Below, piece after piece: positions 33,459 through 42,151 of a stretch of DNA of 51,000 bases. Both the position numbers and the translations under genes were made by a program. A model generated the notes under the pieces. The model had not been told where the DNA came from, did not search any database, and saw only the letters and a list, made by a program, of their open reading frames with translations. The stretch lies in assembly GCA_028870355.1 (NCBI GenBank), contig JAGWPU010000102.1, positions 1 to 51,000 on the forward strand. Direction: 5' to 3'. Source of the DNA: Gammaproteobacteria bacterium. Lineage in GTDB: Bacteria > Pseudomonadota > Gammaproteobacteria > Steroidobacterales > Steroidobacteraceae. How positions within the stretch are numbered: the first letter of the stretch is position 1; every line of letters begins with the position of its first letter.

Positions 33459-34307
33459 ATGACGCATCGACCACAACCCGTCGGGGCGACCACGGTCCGT
33501 GCGAGCACGGCCCTCGCCGCCGCGCTCGCACTCGCGACGCTCGCCGCCTGGCGGACCGCGCTCGCGGGCCCGCCGTTCCTCACCGACGATCCGGAGCCCG
33601 TCGACTATCATCACAGCGAGTTCTACGTGTTCGCGACCGACGACCAGACCGCGGGCGGCAAGAGCGTCGCGCTGCCGGCGTTCGAGTACAACTATGGAAT
33701 CTTGCCGGAAACGCAGTTCCATCTCGTCGTGCCCTACGCGGAATCGATCCCGCGCGGCGGTCCGAGCGCCTCGGGGATCGGTGACGTCGAGGTCGGGATC
33801 AAGTTTCGGCTGTTCGACGAGACCGCCGACCGGCCACAGGTGGGGATCTTCCCGATGGCGGAACTGCCGACCGGCGCTGCGCGTGCGGGTCTCGGCAACG
33901 GTCGAACCTGGTGGCGCCTGCCGATCTGGGCACAGAAGACGCTGGGGCCGTGGGTGACCTACGGCGGCGGCGGCTACGTCGTCAATCACGCGCCCGGGCA
34001 GCGCAGCTATGCGTTCGCCGGCTGGCTCGTGCAGCGCGACGTCGGACCGAAGTGGACGCTCGGTGCGGAACTGTTCGACCAGGGCGCGGACGTCGTCGCG
34101 GGACGCGGCCGGACGATCCTGAACGTCGGCGGCTACTATAATTTCACGCCGACCTTCAATTTGCTCTTCAGCGCAGGTCGCAGCGTCGCGGGTGCGATGC
34201 ACACGGTCGCGTATCTCGGCCTGTACTGGACCTGGGGCCGCGCACGGCACGATGCCTCGGCGGCGTCGACCGGCGCGCCGCCGCGCTGGTCGCTCGCGCG
34301 CCGCTGA
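33459..34307 (+). CDS. Outer-membrane beta-barrel protein (MetA-pathway / transporter-like)
   Basis: The 282-residue protein has a signal peptide (to about residue 36, TALAGPPF) and starts the mature part with PFLTDDPEPVDYHHSEFYVF, a phrase common to the 'transporter' outer-membrane family related to Phenol_MetA_deg. Alternating beta strands follow (ETQFHLVVPYAE, GIGDVEVGIKFRLF, WVTYGGGGYVVNH, TFNLLFSAGRSV, TVAYLGLYWTWG). It may form a small barrel; the ligand is unknown. It lies 19 bases after kch. Confidence 0.75.
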   Translation: MTHRPQPVGATTVRASTALAAALALATLAAWRTALAGPPFLTDDPEPVDYHHSEFYVFATDDQTAGGKSVALPAFEYNYGILPETQFHLVVPYAESIPRGGPSASGIGDVEVGIKFRLFDETADRPQVGIFPMAELPTGAARAGLGNGRTWWRLPIWAQKTLGPWVTYGGGGYVVNHAPGQRSYAFAGWLVQRDVGPKWTLGAELFDQGADVVAGRGRTILNVGGYYNFTPTFNLLFSAGRSVAGAMHTVAYLGLYWTWGRARHDASAASTGAPPRWSLARR

Positions 34308-34317
34308 TCGACCACGG

Positions 34318-34332
34318 CCGGCGATTCGCCGG
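34318..34332. terminator. Small hairpin between convergent genes
   Basis: CCGGCG (34318-34323) and CGCCGG (34327-34332) form a stem with loop ATT in the gap between the outer-membrane protein gene and the lysR gene. No T-run is present, so confidence is limited. Confidence 0.35.
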
Positions 34333-34376
34333 ACTCCGCGAACCGTCCGCACGCCGCCGCCGACCGCGCGGGCCGC

Positions 34377-35297
34377 TCAAGGCCCCCGGGACGGCTCGGC
34401 GCGCGCGGTCGTCTCGCGCAGGATCTCGGCGAGGCGCCGCGCACCGGGTCCCGCGTAGTCCGGATCGGGAATGATCAGGTACAGCTCGACCCGCCGCTCA
34501 CCCCCCTCGCGCAGCGGCAGCGGCATCAGCGCGCCGCTCGCGAGCTCGTCGCGGATCATCTCGTCGGGATACCACGCGAAGCCGAGCCCAAGCTGCACCG
34601 CGCGGATCGCGGTCGCCTTGTGGCTCACCGTCCAGCGCCGCTCCGCGCCGAGCCACCCGGAGTCCCGGTGCCGGCGCAACCCGGAGTCGCGGATCACCAA
34701 CTGCCGATGGGCGCGCAGATCCTGATAGGTGATCGGGCGACCGAGCGCGTGCAGGGGATGCGTCGGCGCCGCGACCGCGACGAAGCGCAGCGCAATCAGC
34801 GGGTCTCCGACGAACCCCGGCGGTACGATCGGGCCGATCGCCAGATCCACCTGACGCTGCGTCAAGGCGTCCTCGGTACCGCCGAGCACCGTCTCGTGCA
34901 GTTCGATCCGCATCGCCGGCCGCTCGCCCGCGAACGCGCGCAAGGCCTCGAGCAGCAACCAGGTCGGGAACACGACGTCGACCGCGAGCCGCAGCTCGGG
35001 CTCCCAGCCGGCGGCGAGCGTCGCCGCCGCCGCCTCGAGCGCGAGGGCCTCTTCGGTGAGCGCGCGGGCGCGCCGTACCAGCAACTGGCCGGTCGGGGTC
35101 AGCACGGCCTTGCGTCCCTGGATCTCGAACGCCTTGAGGCCGAGCACCGCCTCGAGCTTCTGGACCGCGTAGGTCACCGCGGACTGGCTCTTGTGCAGCC
35201 GCGCGGCCGCGGCCGCGTAGCCGCCGGCTTCGACGACCGCGATCAGGGTTCGCCATTGCTCGAGGGTGATTCGCGCATGGCTTGCAGAGGGCTTCAT
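34377..35297 (-). CDS. LysR-family transcriptional regulator
   Basis: The 306-residue protein has an N-terminal winged helix-turn-helix (LEQWRTLIAVVEAGGYAAAAARLHKSQSAVTYAVQKLEAVLG spanning about 12-53) and a periplasmic-binding-like effector domain. It is divergent from doxX-pirin, the arrangement seen for YhaJ beside pirin-like YhaK in enterobacteria, so it probably controls these two genes in response to an aromatic or electrophilic compound (inference). A 7-base-arm palindrome lies directly upstream of its start codon. Confidence 0.92.
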   Translation of the reverse strand: MKPSASHARITLEQWRTLIAVVEAGGYAAAAARLHKSQSAVTYAVQKLEAVLGLKAFEIQGRKAVLTPTGQLLVRRARALTEEALALEAAAATLAAGWEPELRLAVDVVFPTWLLLEALRAFAGERPAMRIELHETVLGGTEDALTQRQVDLAIGPIVPPGFVGDPLIALRFVAVAAPTHPLHALGRPITYQDLRAHRQLVIRDSGLRRHRDSGWLGAERRWTVSHKATAIRAVQLGLGFAWYPDEMIRDELASGALMPLPLREGGERRVELYLIIPDPDYAGPGARRLAEILRETTARAEPSRGP

Positions 35298-35298
35298 A

Positions 35299-35319
35299 TA
35301 TCTATAATTCTGATAGATA
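35299..35319. promoter_or_regulatory. Palindromic LysR operator candidate (TATCTAT-N7-ATAGATA)
   Basis: TATCTAT (35299-35305) and ATAGATA (35313-35319) are perfect inverted arms around 7 bases, with the T-N11-A core expected for LysR-type regulators. It lies 2 bases upstream of the lysR ATG, in a strongly AT-rich spacer that contrasts with the surrounding sequence. It probably mediates autoregulation and control of doxX. Confidence 0.78.
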
Positions 35320-35429
35320 ATCCGAACAAAATCGACTTTTATAACGATTAAATCAATAGTTAAATGGCTTCACCGCCAGGATCGGCGGCCACTTCCAACG
35401 GGCCCCAGAGGGGCCAGGAGCGACAGACA

Positions 35430-35816
35430 ATGAGTTCATGGCAAAAGTCGGCGGACCTCGGGGGCCGCATCCTGCTGGTGATCCTGTTCGTGCTCGCCGG
35501 CGTCTCGAAGATCGGGGGCTACGCGGGCACTCAGGCCTACATGCAATCGGCCGGCGTCCCGGGCGCGCTGTTGCCGCTCGTGATCCTGACCGAGATCGGC
35601 GGCAGCGTGCTGATCGTGCTCGGCCTGTGGACACGGCTCGCGGCGTTCCTGCTCGCCGGGTTCAGCCTGCTCGCCGGCGCGATCTTTCATCACGCGATCG
35701 GCGACGAGATCCAGCAGCTGATGCTGCTGAAGGACATCGCGATCGCCGGCGGATTCCTCGTGCTGGTCGCGCACGGCGCCGGGCCGTGGAGCCTCGATGC
35801 GCGCCGCGGTCGCTGA
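35430..35816 (+). CDS. DoxX-family membrane protein
   Basis: The 128-residue protein has four hydrophobic helices and DoxX features: LGGRILLVILFVLAGVSKIGGY at the start and AYMQSAGVPGALLPLVILTEIGGSVLIVLG. An AGGAG ribosome-binding site lies just upstream of ATG 35430. DoxX proteins are small inner-membrane proteins linked to redox or quinone chemistry; here the pirin and LysR context suggests quinone or aromatic stress. It overlaps the pirin gene by 20 bases. Confidence 0.87.
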   Translation: MSSWQKSADLGGRILLVILFVLAGVSKIGGYAGTQAYMQSAGVPGALLPLVILTEIGGSVLIVLGLWTRLAAFLLAGFSLLAGAIFHHAIGDEIQQLMLLKDIAIAGGFLVLVAHGAGPWSLDARRGR

Positions 35817-36684
35817 GCGCGGCGTCGCGCGGATCGTCCCGTCGGTCGCCGCATCCGACGGAGCCGGCGTGAAGCTGCGCCGCAGCCTCGGCAGCGCGCC
35901 GTCGCTGCGCGTCGATCCGTTCCTGATGCTCGATGAATTCGGCACGGACAATCCGGACGACTACATCGCGGGATTTCCGCCGCACCCGCACCGCGGATTC
36001 GAGACGGTGACGTACATGATCGACGGTCACATGCAGCACCGCGACCACCTCGGCAATGTCGGTGATCTCGGGCCGGGCGGCGTTCAGTGGATGTGCGCCG
36101 GGCGCGGCGTGATCCATTCCGAGATGCCGCGGCAGTCCGAGGGCCGGATGCGCGGCTTCCAGCTGTGGATCAATCTGCCGGCGGCGGAGAAGATGAAGCC
36201 CGCGAGCTATCGGGACATCCCGGCGGCGGACATCCCGATCGCGGCCCTCCCCGGGGGCGGGCAGGTGAAAGTGATCGCGGGCGCGATCCAGATCGCGGAT
36301 CGGCGCGTCGAGGGCCCGATCAACGGCCTCGCGGCGAAGCTCTCGACCGACCCGCTGTACCTCGACCTCGAGTTGCCGCCGGGTGGCGAGTTCACGCAGC
36401 CGCTGCCGGCAGGCCATGCCGCGTTCCTCTATCCGTACGAAGGCGACGCGACGGTGCGGACCGCGACCGGTGCCCGGGCGGTGCCGCTCCAGGCGGCCGC
36501 GGTGCTCGACGCGGCCGGCGGGGTCGTGACCTGCATCGCGGGACCCCGTGGTCTGCGGGCGCTGCTGCTCGCGGCGCAGCCGATCGGCGAGCCGGTCGTG
36601 CAGCATGGTCCCTTCGTGATGAACACCCGCGAGGAAATCGAGCGCGCGATCGCCGACTATCAGGCCGGCCGGCTCACGGCCTGA
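35797..36684 (+). CDS. Pirin-family bicupin protein
   Basis: The 295-residue protein contains the pirin metal-binding block PPHPHRGFETVTYMIDGHMQHRD and VQWMCAGRGVIHSEMP, giving the His/His/His/Glu iron site in the N-terminal cupin. The C-terminal cupin includes LELPPGGEFTQPLPAGHAAFLY. Pirins such as YhiF/YhaK-like proteins can act as quercetin dioxygenases or redox sensors; the substrate cannot be told. It is co-transcribed with doxX. Confidence 0.92.
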   Translation: MRAAVAERGVARIVPSVAASDGAGVKLRRSLGSAPSLRVDPFLMLDEFGTDNPDDYIAGFPPHPHRGFETVTYMIDGHMQHRDHLGNVGDLGPGGVQWMCAGRGVIHSEMPRQSEGRMRGFQLWINLPAAEKMKPASYRDIPAADIPIAALPGGGQVKVIAGAIQIADRRVEGPINGLAAKLSTDPLYLDLELPPGGEFTQPLPAGHAAFLYPYEGDATVRTATGARAVPLQAAAVLDAAGGVVTCIAGPRGLRALLLAAQPIGEPVVQHGPFVMNTREEIERAIADYQAGRLTA

Positions 36685-36709
36685 TCCTGCGAGGGTCCGT
36701 AACCGCCTA

Positions 36710-36735
36710 CGCGGGATCCCGTATGGGATCCCGCG
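36710..36735. terminator. Perfect hairpin between pirin and hydrogenase genes
   Basis: CGCGGGATCCC (36710-36720) pairs with GGGATCCCGCG (36725-36735) across a GTAT loop, an 11-base-pair stem. It lies 26 bases after the pirin stop. There is no T-run; it may end the pirin transcript or protect the 5' end of the hydrogenase mRNA. Confidence 0.55.
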
Positions 36736-36810
36736 GTCGGGCGGGCGACTATCGTCAGGCGACGGAATCCCCCGGCTCTGCCGGAACCAGCTCAGGAAGG
36801 GAAACCGGCT

Positions 36811-37356
36811 ATGGCTGTCGGCATCGCGACGACCCAGGTCTTGGTGCTGGGTCTCGGGAATGTGTTGCTGACCGACGATGGGGTCGGCATCCACGTGATC
36901 CGCGCGCTCGAGCGGACGCTGAACGGGAGGTCCCGGCCGCCCGCGGTGACGCTGTGCGACGGCGGGACCCTCGGCCTCAATCTCCTGTTCGAACTCGACT
37001 CGGCCGACGCGCTGATCGCCGTCGACGCGATGGATCTCGGGGCACCGCCGGGCACCGTGCGCGCGTTCGATCACGCGGCGCTCGACGCGAGGCTCTCCGG
37101 CAAGCGCGGCAGCGTTCACGAACTCGCGCTCGCCGACTTGCTCGCAGCGGCCGAACTGACCGGCCGCCGGCCATCGCGACGCGCGCTCGTCGCGATCCAG
37201 CCCGGATCGACCGATTGGGGGCTCGACCCGACCGCTGCGGTCGCCGCCGCGATTCCCGGGGCCTGCCGACTCATCCAGGACCTGCTCGAGGAGTGGGGAG
37301 ACTGCCCTGACGTCCCGCGGGATGCGGGCTGCGGCGCACGACGCGCGGAGGCTTGA
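36811..37356 (+). CDS. hynD: Hydrogenase maturation protease (HyaD/HynD type)
   Basis: The 181-residue protein has the endopeptidase motifs: LGLGNVLLTDDGVGIHVI with the nickel-sensing Asp/Glu positions, DGGTLGLNLL, AVDAMDLG and later GSTDWGL. It removes the C-terminal peptide of the large subunit after nickel insertion, which agrees with the extension seen on HynL. The ATG at 36811 follows a GGAAGGG ribosome-binding site. It precedes hynS and is the first gene of the hydrogenase operon; no other hyp genes are in the window. Confidence 0.88.
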   Translation: MAVGIATTQVLVLGLGNVLLTDDGVGIHVIRALERTLNGRSRPPAVTLCDGGTLGLNLLFELDSADALIAVDAMDLGAPPGTVRAFDHAALDARLSGKRGSVHELALADLLAAAELTGRRPSRRALVAIQPGSTDWGLDPTAAVAAAIPGACRLIQDLLEEWGDCPDVPRDAGCGARRAEA

Positions 37357-37360
37357 GGAC

Positions 37361-38419
37361 ATGACGGACCAACGAACGATCGGCGAACTGCTCGCGCAGC
37401 GCGGGATCTCGCGCCGCGCCCTGTTGAAGTACGGCGCCTACCTCGGTGCGTTGATGGCCCTGCCGTCCTGGCAGTCGCGCGCGCTCGCCGAAGGTCTGGC
37501 GAACGCCCGACGCCAGTCGGTGATCTGGCTGAGCTTCCAGGAATGCACCGGCTGCACCGAATCGCTGACGCGCTCGTTCGCGCCGACGATCGAGCACCTG
37601 ATCTTCGACCTGATCTCGCTCGACTATCACGAGACCCTGCAGGCGGTATCCGGGTTCGCCGCGGAGGCGGCCCGGCGGGAGGCGATGCGGGCGAACGCCG
37701 GGAAGTACGTCGTCGTCGTCGACGGCTCGGTCCCGACCAAGGACGGCGGCGTCTATGCGACGATCGCCGGCAAGACCAATCTCGAGATCCTGCGCGAGAC
37801 GGCCGCGCAGGCCCTCGCCCTGATCTCGGTCGGCACCTGCGCCTCGTTCGGCGGAATACCGCACGCCGACCCGAACCCGACCGGCGCGGTGCCGGTCTCC
37901 GAGATCATCACCGACAAACCGCTGATCAACATCTCCGGTTGTCCCCCGATTCCCGAGGCGATGGCCGGGACGATCGCGTACCTGATCACTTTCGGGAAGC
38001 TCCCCGATCTCGACGAGCTGAAGCGTCCGAAATCGTTCTTCGGCGAGACGATTCACGACCGCTGCTATCGGCGTCCGTTCTACGACAAGGGCCTGTTCGC
38101 GAAGAGCTTCGACGACGAGGGCGCACGTCGCGGCTGGTGCCTGTACGAGCTCGGCTGCAAGGGGCCGGTGACCTACAACGCCTGTCCGACGGTGAAGTGG
38201 AACGGCGGCGTGTCGTTCCCGATCCAGTCGGGGCACGGGTGTCTCGGGTGCTCGGAGCCGAACTTCTGGGACAAGGGCGGCTTCTATCGTCCGTTGTCGG
38301 CGAACACCGGCAGCCTCGGCAAATCGGTCGGCGCCGCGGCAGCGGTCGGCGTCGGGGTCGGGGTCGCGAGCGCGATGCTCGCGCGGCACCGCAAGAACAC
38401 CGCTTCCCGGGGAGAGTGA
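37361..38419 (+). CDS. hynS: Isp-type [NiFe] hydrogenase small subunit
   Basis: The 352-residue protein begins with a Tat signal: the twin-arginine SRRALLKYGAYLGALMALP at about 21-39. Cysteine motifs for the three iron-sulfur clusters follow: EC-TGC (QECTGCTES), SVGTCASFGG, GCPPIPEAM, and the distal HDRCYRR, LYELGCKGPVTYNACP, GHGCLGCSEPNFWDKGG. The C-terminus has a hydrophobic helix (VGAAAAVGVGVGVASAM) that anchors it in the membrane. It transfers electrons from the NiFe site to Isp1. It starts 4 bases after the maturation protease. Confidence 0.95.
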   Translation: MTDQRTIGELLAQRGISRRALLKYGAYLGALMALPSWQSRALAEGLANARRQSVIWLSFQECTGCTESLTRSFAPTIEHLIFDLISLDYHETLQAVSGFAAEAARREAMRANAGKYVVVVDGSVPTKDGGVYATIAGKTNLEILRETAAQALALISVGTCASFGGIPHADPNPTGAVPVSEIITDKPLINISGCPPIPEAMAGTIAYLITFGKLPDLDELKRPKSFFGETIHDRCYRRPFYDKGLFAKSFDDEGARRGWCLYELGCKGPVTYNACPTVKWNGGVSFPIQSGHGCLGCSEPNFWDKGGFYRPLSANTGSLGKSVGAAAAVGVGVGVASAMLARHRKNTASRGE

Positions 38420-38420
38420 T

Positions 38421-39080
38421 ATGGACTTGCTGGATTTCGCGAGGGGACCGGCGCTCACCGCCGCGCTCAGCGTGTTCGTGTTCGGCGTCGCCTGGCGCCT
38501 CCTGTCGCTCTTCCTGCTGCCATGGGCGCGGGATCCGTCGCCGCGCCGCGCAGACGCGCGCCCGGCCTGGGTCGGGGCGGTCCGGGGGTTCGCCCGGCAC
38601 TTGTGGCCGCGCAAGCCGTTCGCGCGGGCCTCGATGCTCACGACCGTGAACGGCTACGTGATGCACCTCGGGCTCGCGATCGTGTTCTTCGGGCTCGCGC
38701 AGCACATCCTGTTCCTGCGCGGGCTGTTCGGCATCGCCTGGCCGAACCTGCCGAGCGGCCTGATCTCCGGCGTCGCCGTGGTCACGCTCGGCTCGCTCGC
38801 GCTCGCGCTCGCGCGCCGGCTGACCCATCCGGTGCTGCGGCTGATCTCGACGTTCAACGATTATTTCACATGGCTCGTGACGTTCCTGCCGATCGCGACC
38901 GGGCTGCTCGCGGTGAGCCACCTCGGCGCGCCGTATCCGACGCTGCTCGCGGTGCACTTGCTGAGCGTATCGCTGCTGCTGATCTGGTTCCCGTTCGGGA
39001 AGTTGATGCACGCATTCCTCGTCTTCGTGACCCGCAGCGAGACCGGAATCGCCTATAACCGCAGGGGAGTCGTACTGTGA
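38421..39080 (+). CDS. isp1: Isp1, membrane b-type cytochrome subunit of hydrogenase
   Basis: The 219-residue protein has about five membrane helices with histidines suited to heme b binding (NGYVMHLGLAIVFFGLAQHILF and AVHLLSVSLLLIWFPFGKLMHAFLVF). It resembles NarI/DsrM-type cytochromes and sits between HynS and HynL as in Allochromatium-type operons. It should pass electrons from the periplasmic hydrogenase to the cytoplasmic Isp2. The start follows hynS after one base and the stop overlaps hynL by GTGA. Confidence 0.88.
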   Translation: MDLLDFARGPALTAALSVFVFGVAWRLLSLFLLPWARDPSPRRADARPAWVGAVRGFARHLWPRKPFARASMLTTVNGYVMHLGLAIVFFGLAQHILFLRGLFGIAWPNLPSGLISGVAVVTLGSLALALARRLTHPVLRLISTFNDYFTWLVTFLPIATGLLAVSHLGAPYPTLLAVHLLSVSLLLIWFPFGKLMHAFLVFVTRSETGIAYNRRGVVL

Positions 39081-40843
39081 GCGACGCAGCGAACGCGAAG
39101 ATCGTCGTCGATCCGATCACCCGCATCGAAGGGCACCTGCGCATCGAGGCCGAGACCGATGCGAACGGCTCGATCGTGAGCGCGATGAGCTCCGGCACGA
39201 TGGTCCGGGGCATCGAGCTGATCCTGCGCGGACGCGATCCGCGCGACGCCTGGGCGTTCGCCCAGCGCATCTGCGGCGTATGCACCCTGGTCCACGGCAT
39301 CGCATCGGTCCGGGCGGTCGAGTCGGCACTGAACTACCCGATCCCGGCGAACGCCCAGCTCATCCGCAATCTGATGATCGCCGCGCAGTTCGTGCACGAC
39401 CACGTGATGCACTTCTACCACCTGCACGCACTCGACTGGGTCGACGTGGTCTCGGCGTTGAAGGCCGATCCGGCGGCTGCGTCGAAGCTCGCGCAATCGA
39501 TCTCGACGTATCCGAAGTCGAGCCCCGGCTACTTCTCGGACACGCAGACGAAACTCAGGAACTTCGTCGATTCCGGGCAACTCGGGATCTTTGCGAACGG
39601 CTTCTGGGGCAATCCGGGCTACAAGCTGCCGCCTGAAGCGAACCTGATGGCGGTCGCCCACTATCTGGAGGCGCTGGAGTGGCAGCGCGAGGTCGTGCAG
39701 ATCCACACGATCCTCGGCGGCAAGAACCCCCATCCGAACTTCCTCGTCGGCGGCGCTCCGTCACCGATCAGCATCGACACGCCGGGCGCCGGCGGCACCG
39801 CCGCGACCGCACTCGACCTCGCCGGTCTGGAGAGGATCGCGAGCGTGATCGAGCGCATGCGCGCGTTCGTCGATCAGGTCTACCTGCCGGATACTCTTGC
39901 GATCGCCTCGTTCTACAAGGACTGGTTCCAGCGCGGCGAGGGCATCGGCAACTTCCTGACCTACGGCGACTTCCCCGAGAAGGGGATGAACGACCCGGCG
40001 AGCTGGCTGATCCCGTCCGGCGCGATCCTCGGCCGCGATCTCACGCAGATCCATCCGATCGATCTCGCCGATCCCCGCGAGGTCCAGGAGTTCGTTGCGC
40101 ATTCCTGGTACGACTACGCGGGCGGCAAGACCGAAGGGCTGCATCCCTACGAGGGCGAGACACGGCTGCACTACTCGGGTCCGAAGCCGCCGTACGAGCA
40201 TCTCGACGTCGCCGAGAGCTACTCGTGGCTGAAGTCGCCGCGCTGGAAGGGCAAGGCGATGGAAGTCGGCCCGCTCGCGCGCGTGCTGATGCTCTACGCG
40301 AGGGGACACGAGCCGACGAAGGCGCTCGCCGACCGCGCGCTCAAGCAGCTCGACCTGCCGCTCGCCGCGATGTTCTCGACGATGGGACGCACCGCCGCCC
40401 GCACGCTCGAGAGCAAGATCATCGCCGACCAGATGAGCGTCTGGCATGGCCACCTGACGGCGAACATCAAGCGCGGCGACCTCTCGGTGCACAACCCCGC
40501 GATGTGGGATCCGTCGACGTGGCCGGCGAAGGCGCGCGGCGTCGGCTTCACCGAGGCCCCGCGCGGCGCGCTCGCGCACTGGATCGTGATCCAGGACGGG
40601 AAGATCGACAACTACCAGGCGGTCGTGCCCTCGACCTGGAACGCCGGCCCGCGCGATCCGGCCGGGCAGCCGGGTCCGTACGAAGCGGCGCTGATGGACC
40701 GCCACACGGTCTACGATCCCGCGCAGCCGCTCGAGATCCAGCGCACGGTCCACAGCTTCGACCCCTGCATCGCGTGCGCGGTGCACGTCGTCGGTGCGGA
40801 TGAACGGCTGTCGTTCGGCATCCGCAGGAGCGCCCGATCATGA
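39077..40843 (+). CDS. hynL: Isp-type [NiFe] hydrogenase large subunit
   Basis: The 588-residue protein has the two NiFe-ligand pairs: RICGVCTLVHG near residues 69-79 and DPCIACAVH near the C-terminus, followed by about 18 residues (VVGADERLSFGIRRSARS) that the maturation protease should remove after His. Other family blocks are VDPITRIEGHLRIEAE at the start and PKSSPGYFSDT. The Cys spacing marks uptake-type group 1 enzymes (Isp group). Starts at GTG 39077. Confidence 0.96.
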   Translation: MSDAANAKIVVDPITRIEGHLRIEAETDANGSIVSAMSSGTMVRGIELILRGRDPRDAWAFAQRICGVCTLVHGIASVRAVESALNYPIPANAQLIRNLMIAAQFVHDHVMHFYHLHALDWVDVVSALKADPAAASKLAQSISTYPKSSPGYFSDTQTKLRNFVDSGQLGIFANGFWGNPGYKLPPEANLMAVAHYLEALEWQREVVQIHTILGGKNPHPNFLVGGAPSPISIDTPGAGGTAATALDLAGLERIASVIERMRAFVDQVYLPDTLAIASFYKDWFQRGEGIGNFLTYGDFPEKGMNDPASWLIPSGAILGRDLTQIHPIDLADPREVQEFVAHSWYDYAGGKTEGLHPYEGETRLHYSGPKPPYEHLDVAESYSWLKSPRWKGKAMEVGPLARVLMLYARGHEPTKALADRALKQLDLPLAAMFSTMGRTAARTLESKIIADQMSVWHGHLTANIKRGDLSVHNPAMWDPSTWPAKARGVGFTEAPRGALAHWIVIQDGKIDNYQAVVPSTWNAGPRDPAGQPGPYEAALMDRHTVYDPAQPLEIQRTVHSFDPCIACAVHVVGADERLSFGIRRSARS

Positions 40844-42105
40844 GCACCGCGATCGATCTGAAGGCCGCGACCCGCACGTTCCTCGCCCAGACCGAAGGCC
40901 ATCTCGCGACCTACCTCGAGGGGTGCGTGCACTGCGGCGCCTGCGCGGATGCCTGCCACTTCTACGCCGCGTCGGGCGATCCGCGTCACACCCCGGCGTA
41001 CAAGCTGTTCCCGATCGCCAAGGCCTACCGCAACCACAAGTTCCCGTTCGGCTGGTTCGGCTTCGCGCGCCCGATCGGCGAGCGCGACCTCCGGGAGTGG
41101 GAAGAGTTGCTGTTCGACACCTGCACGATGTGCGGTCGCTGCACGATGATCTGCCCGATGGGCATCGACATCGCCTCGATCGTCGGGGGTGCACGACGGG
41201 CCTTCGTCGCCGCGGGGCTCGGTCCCGCCGATCTGCTCGCCGCGGCCGACAACTCACGCGACCACGGGAGCCCGCTCGGCGTGACCGCGGACAAGCTTCG
41301 CGACCGCATCGCCTGGATCGCCGACGACAACGAGGTGACGATCCCGCTGGACGAGCCGAAGGCGGACGTGCTGCTGACGCTCTCCTCGGTCGAGACGATG
41401 AAATACCCGAAGTCGGTCGCGGCGATGGCGAAGCTCCTGAACCACGCCGGGGTCTCCTGGACGCTCTCCACGAAGGGCTACGAGGCGACGAACTTCGGCT
41501 ACCTCGCCGGCAAGGGCGTGATCGCGAAGACGATGGTCGAGCGTATCGTCGCCGCCGCCGAGAGCGTCGGTGCGAAGACCGTCGTGATCCCCGAGTGCGG
41601 GCACGCGTATGGGGTGCTGCGCTGGTCCGCCGCCGCGATGCTCGGCCGGCCCCTGCCGTTCCAGGTGCTGCACATCTCCGAGTTCCTCGCGCACCTGAAG
41701 CGCGACGGGAAGCTCAGGCTCACACCATTCGAGGAGCCGATCACCTATCACGACCCCTGTCAGGTCTCGCGGCGCGGCGGCGCGACCGCCGATGCGCGCG
41801 AGGTGCTGCGCGACTTCGCGCGCGATCTTCGCGAGATGACGCCGACCGGAGACGAGAACTGGTGCTGCGGCGGCGGCGGCGGCGTCCAGGCGATCGGCCG
41901 GGCGGCACCGCTGCGCTATCAGGTGTTCAAGCTCAAGATGGAACAGGTCGAGCGCACCGGCGCTAAGACGATGGTGTCCGCGTGCTCGAATTGCCGCCTG
42001 ACGATGGACGAGAGCAAGGCGCACTGGCAATGGCAGGGCGGCATCGACAGCCTGGTCGAGATCGTCGCCGACCATCTCGTCGAGGAGTCCCCGAAGGCCC
42101 AGTGA
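40840..42105 (+). CDS. isp2: Isp2, HdrD-like iron-sulfur subunit
   Basis: The 421-residue protein has two ferredoxin motifs, CVHCGACADAC (29-39) and CTMCGRCTMICP (about 94-105), and a C-terminal CCG domain (HDPCQVSRRGG, NWCCGGGGG, SACSNCR). The N-terminal CCG-like domain (VLLTLSSVETMKYPKS) has lost its cysteines, so one noncubane cluster may remain. It resembles heterodisulfide-reductase HdrD and DsrK. It is cytoplasmic, bound to Isp1. It overlaps hynL by ATGA. Adjacency with an sHdr cluster 8 kb on raises the idea of electron exchange with sulfur compounds. Confidence 0.92.
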   Translation: MSTAIDLKAATRTFLAQTEGHLATYLEGCVHCGACADACHFYAASGDPRHTPAYKLFPIAKAYRNHKFPFGWFGFARPIGERDLREWEELLFDTCTMCGRCTMICPMGIDIASIVGGARRAFVAAGLGPADLLAAADNSRDHGSPLGVTADKLRDRIAWIADDNEVTIPLDEPKADVLLTLSSVETMKYPKSVAAMAKLLNHAGVSWTLSTKGYEATNFGYLAGKGVIAKTMVERIVAAAESVGAKTVVIPECGHAYGVLRWSAAAMLGRPLPFQVLHISEFLAHLKRDGKLRLTPFEEPITYHDPCQVSRRGGATADAREVLRDFARDLREMTPTGDENWCCGGGGGVQAIGRAAPLRYQVFKLKMEQVERTGAKTMVSACSNCRLTMDESKAHWQWQGGIDSLVEIVADHLVEESPKAQ

Positions 42106-42151
42106 CCGCGGGCGCAGACCGGGCCGCACGTCCCGCGCGCGCGGTCGTTCG

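Noticed and set aside
36685-36810. A sigma-54 (-24/-12) promoter before the hydrogenase genes
   Set aside because: No TGGCAC-N5-TTGC-like sequence was found in the spacer.
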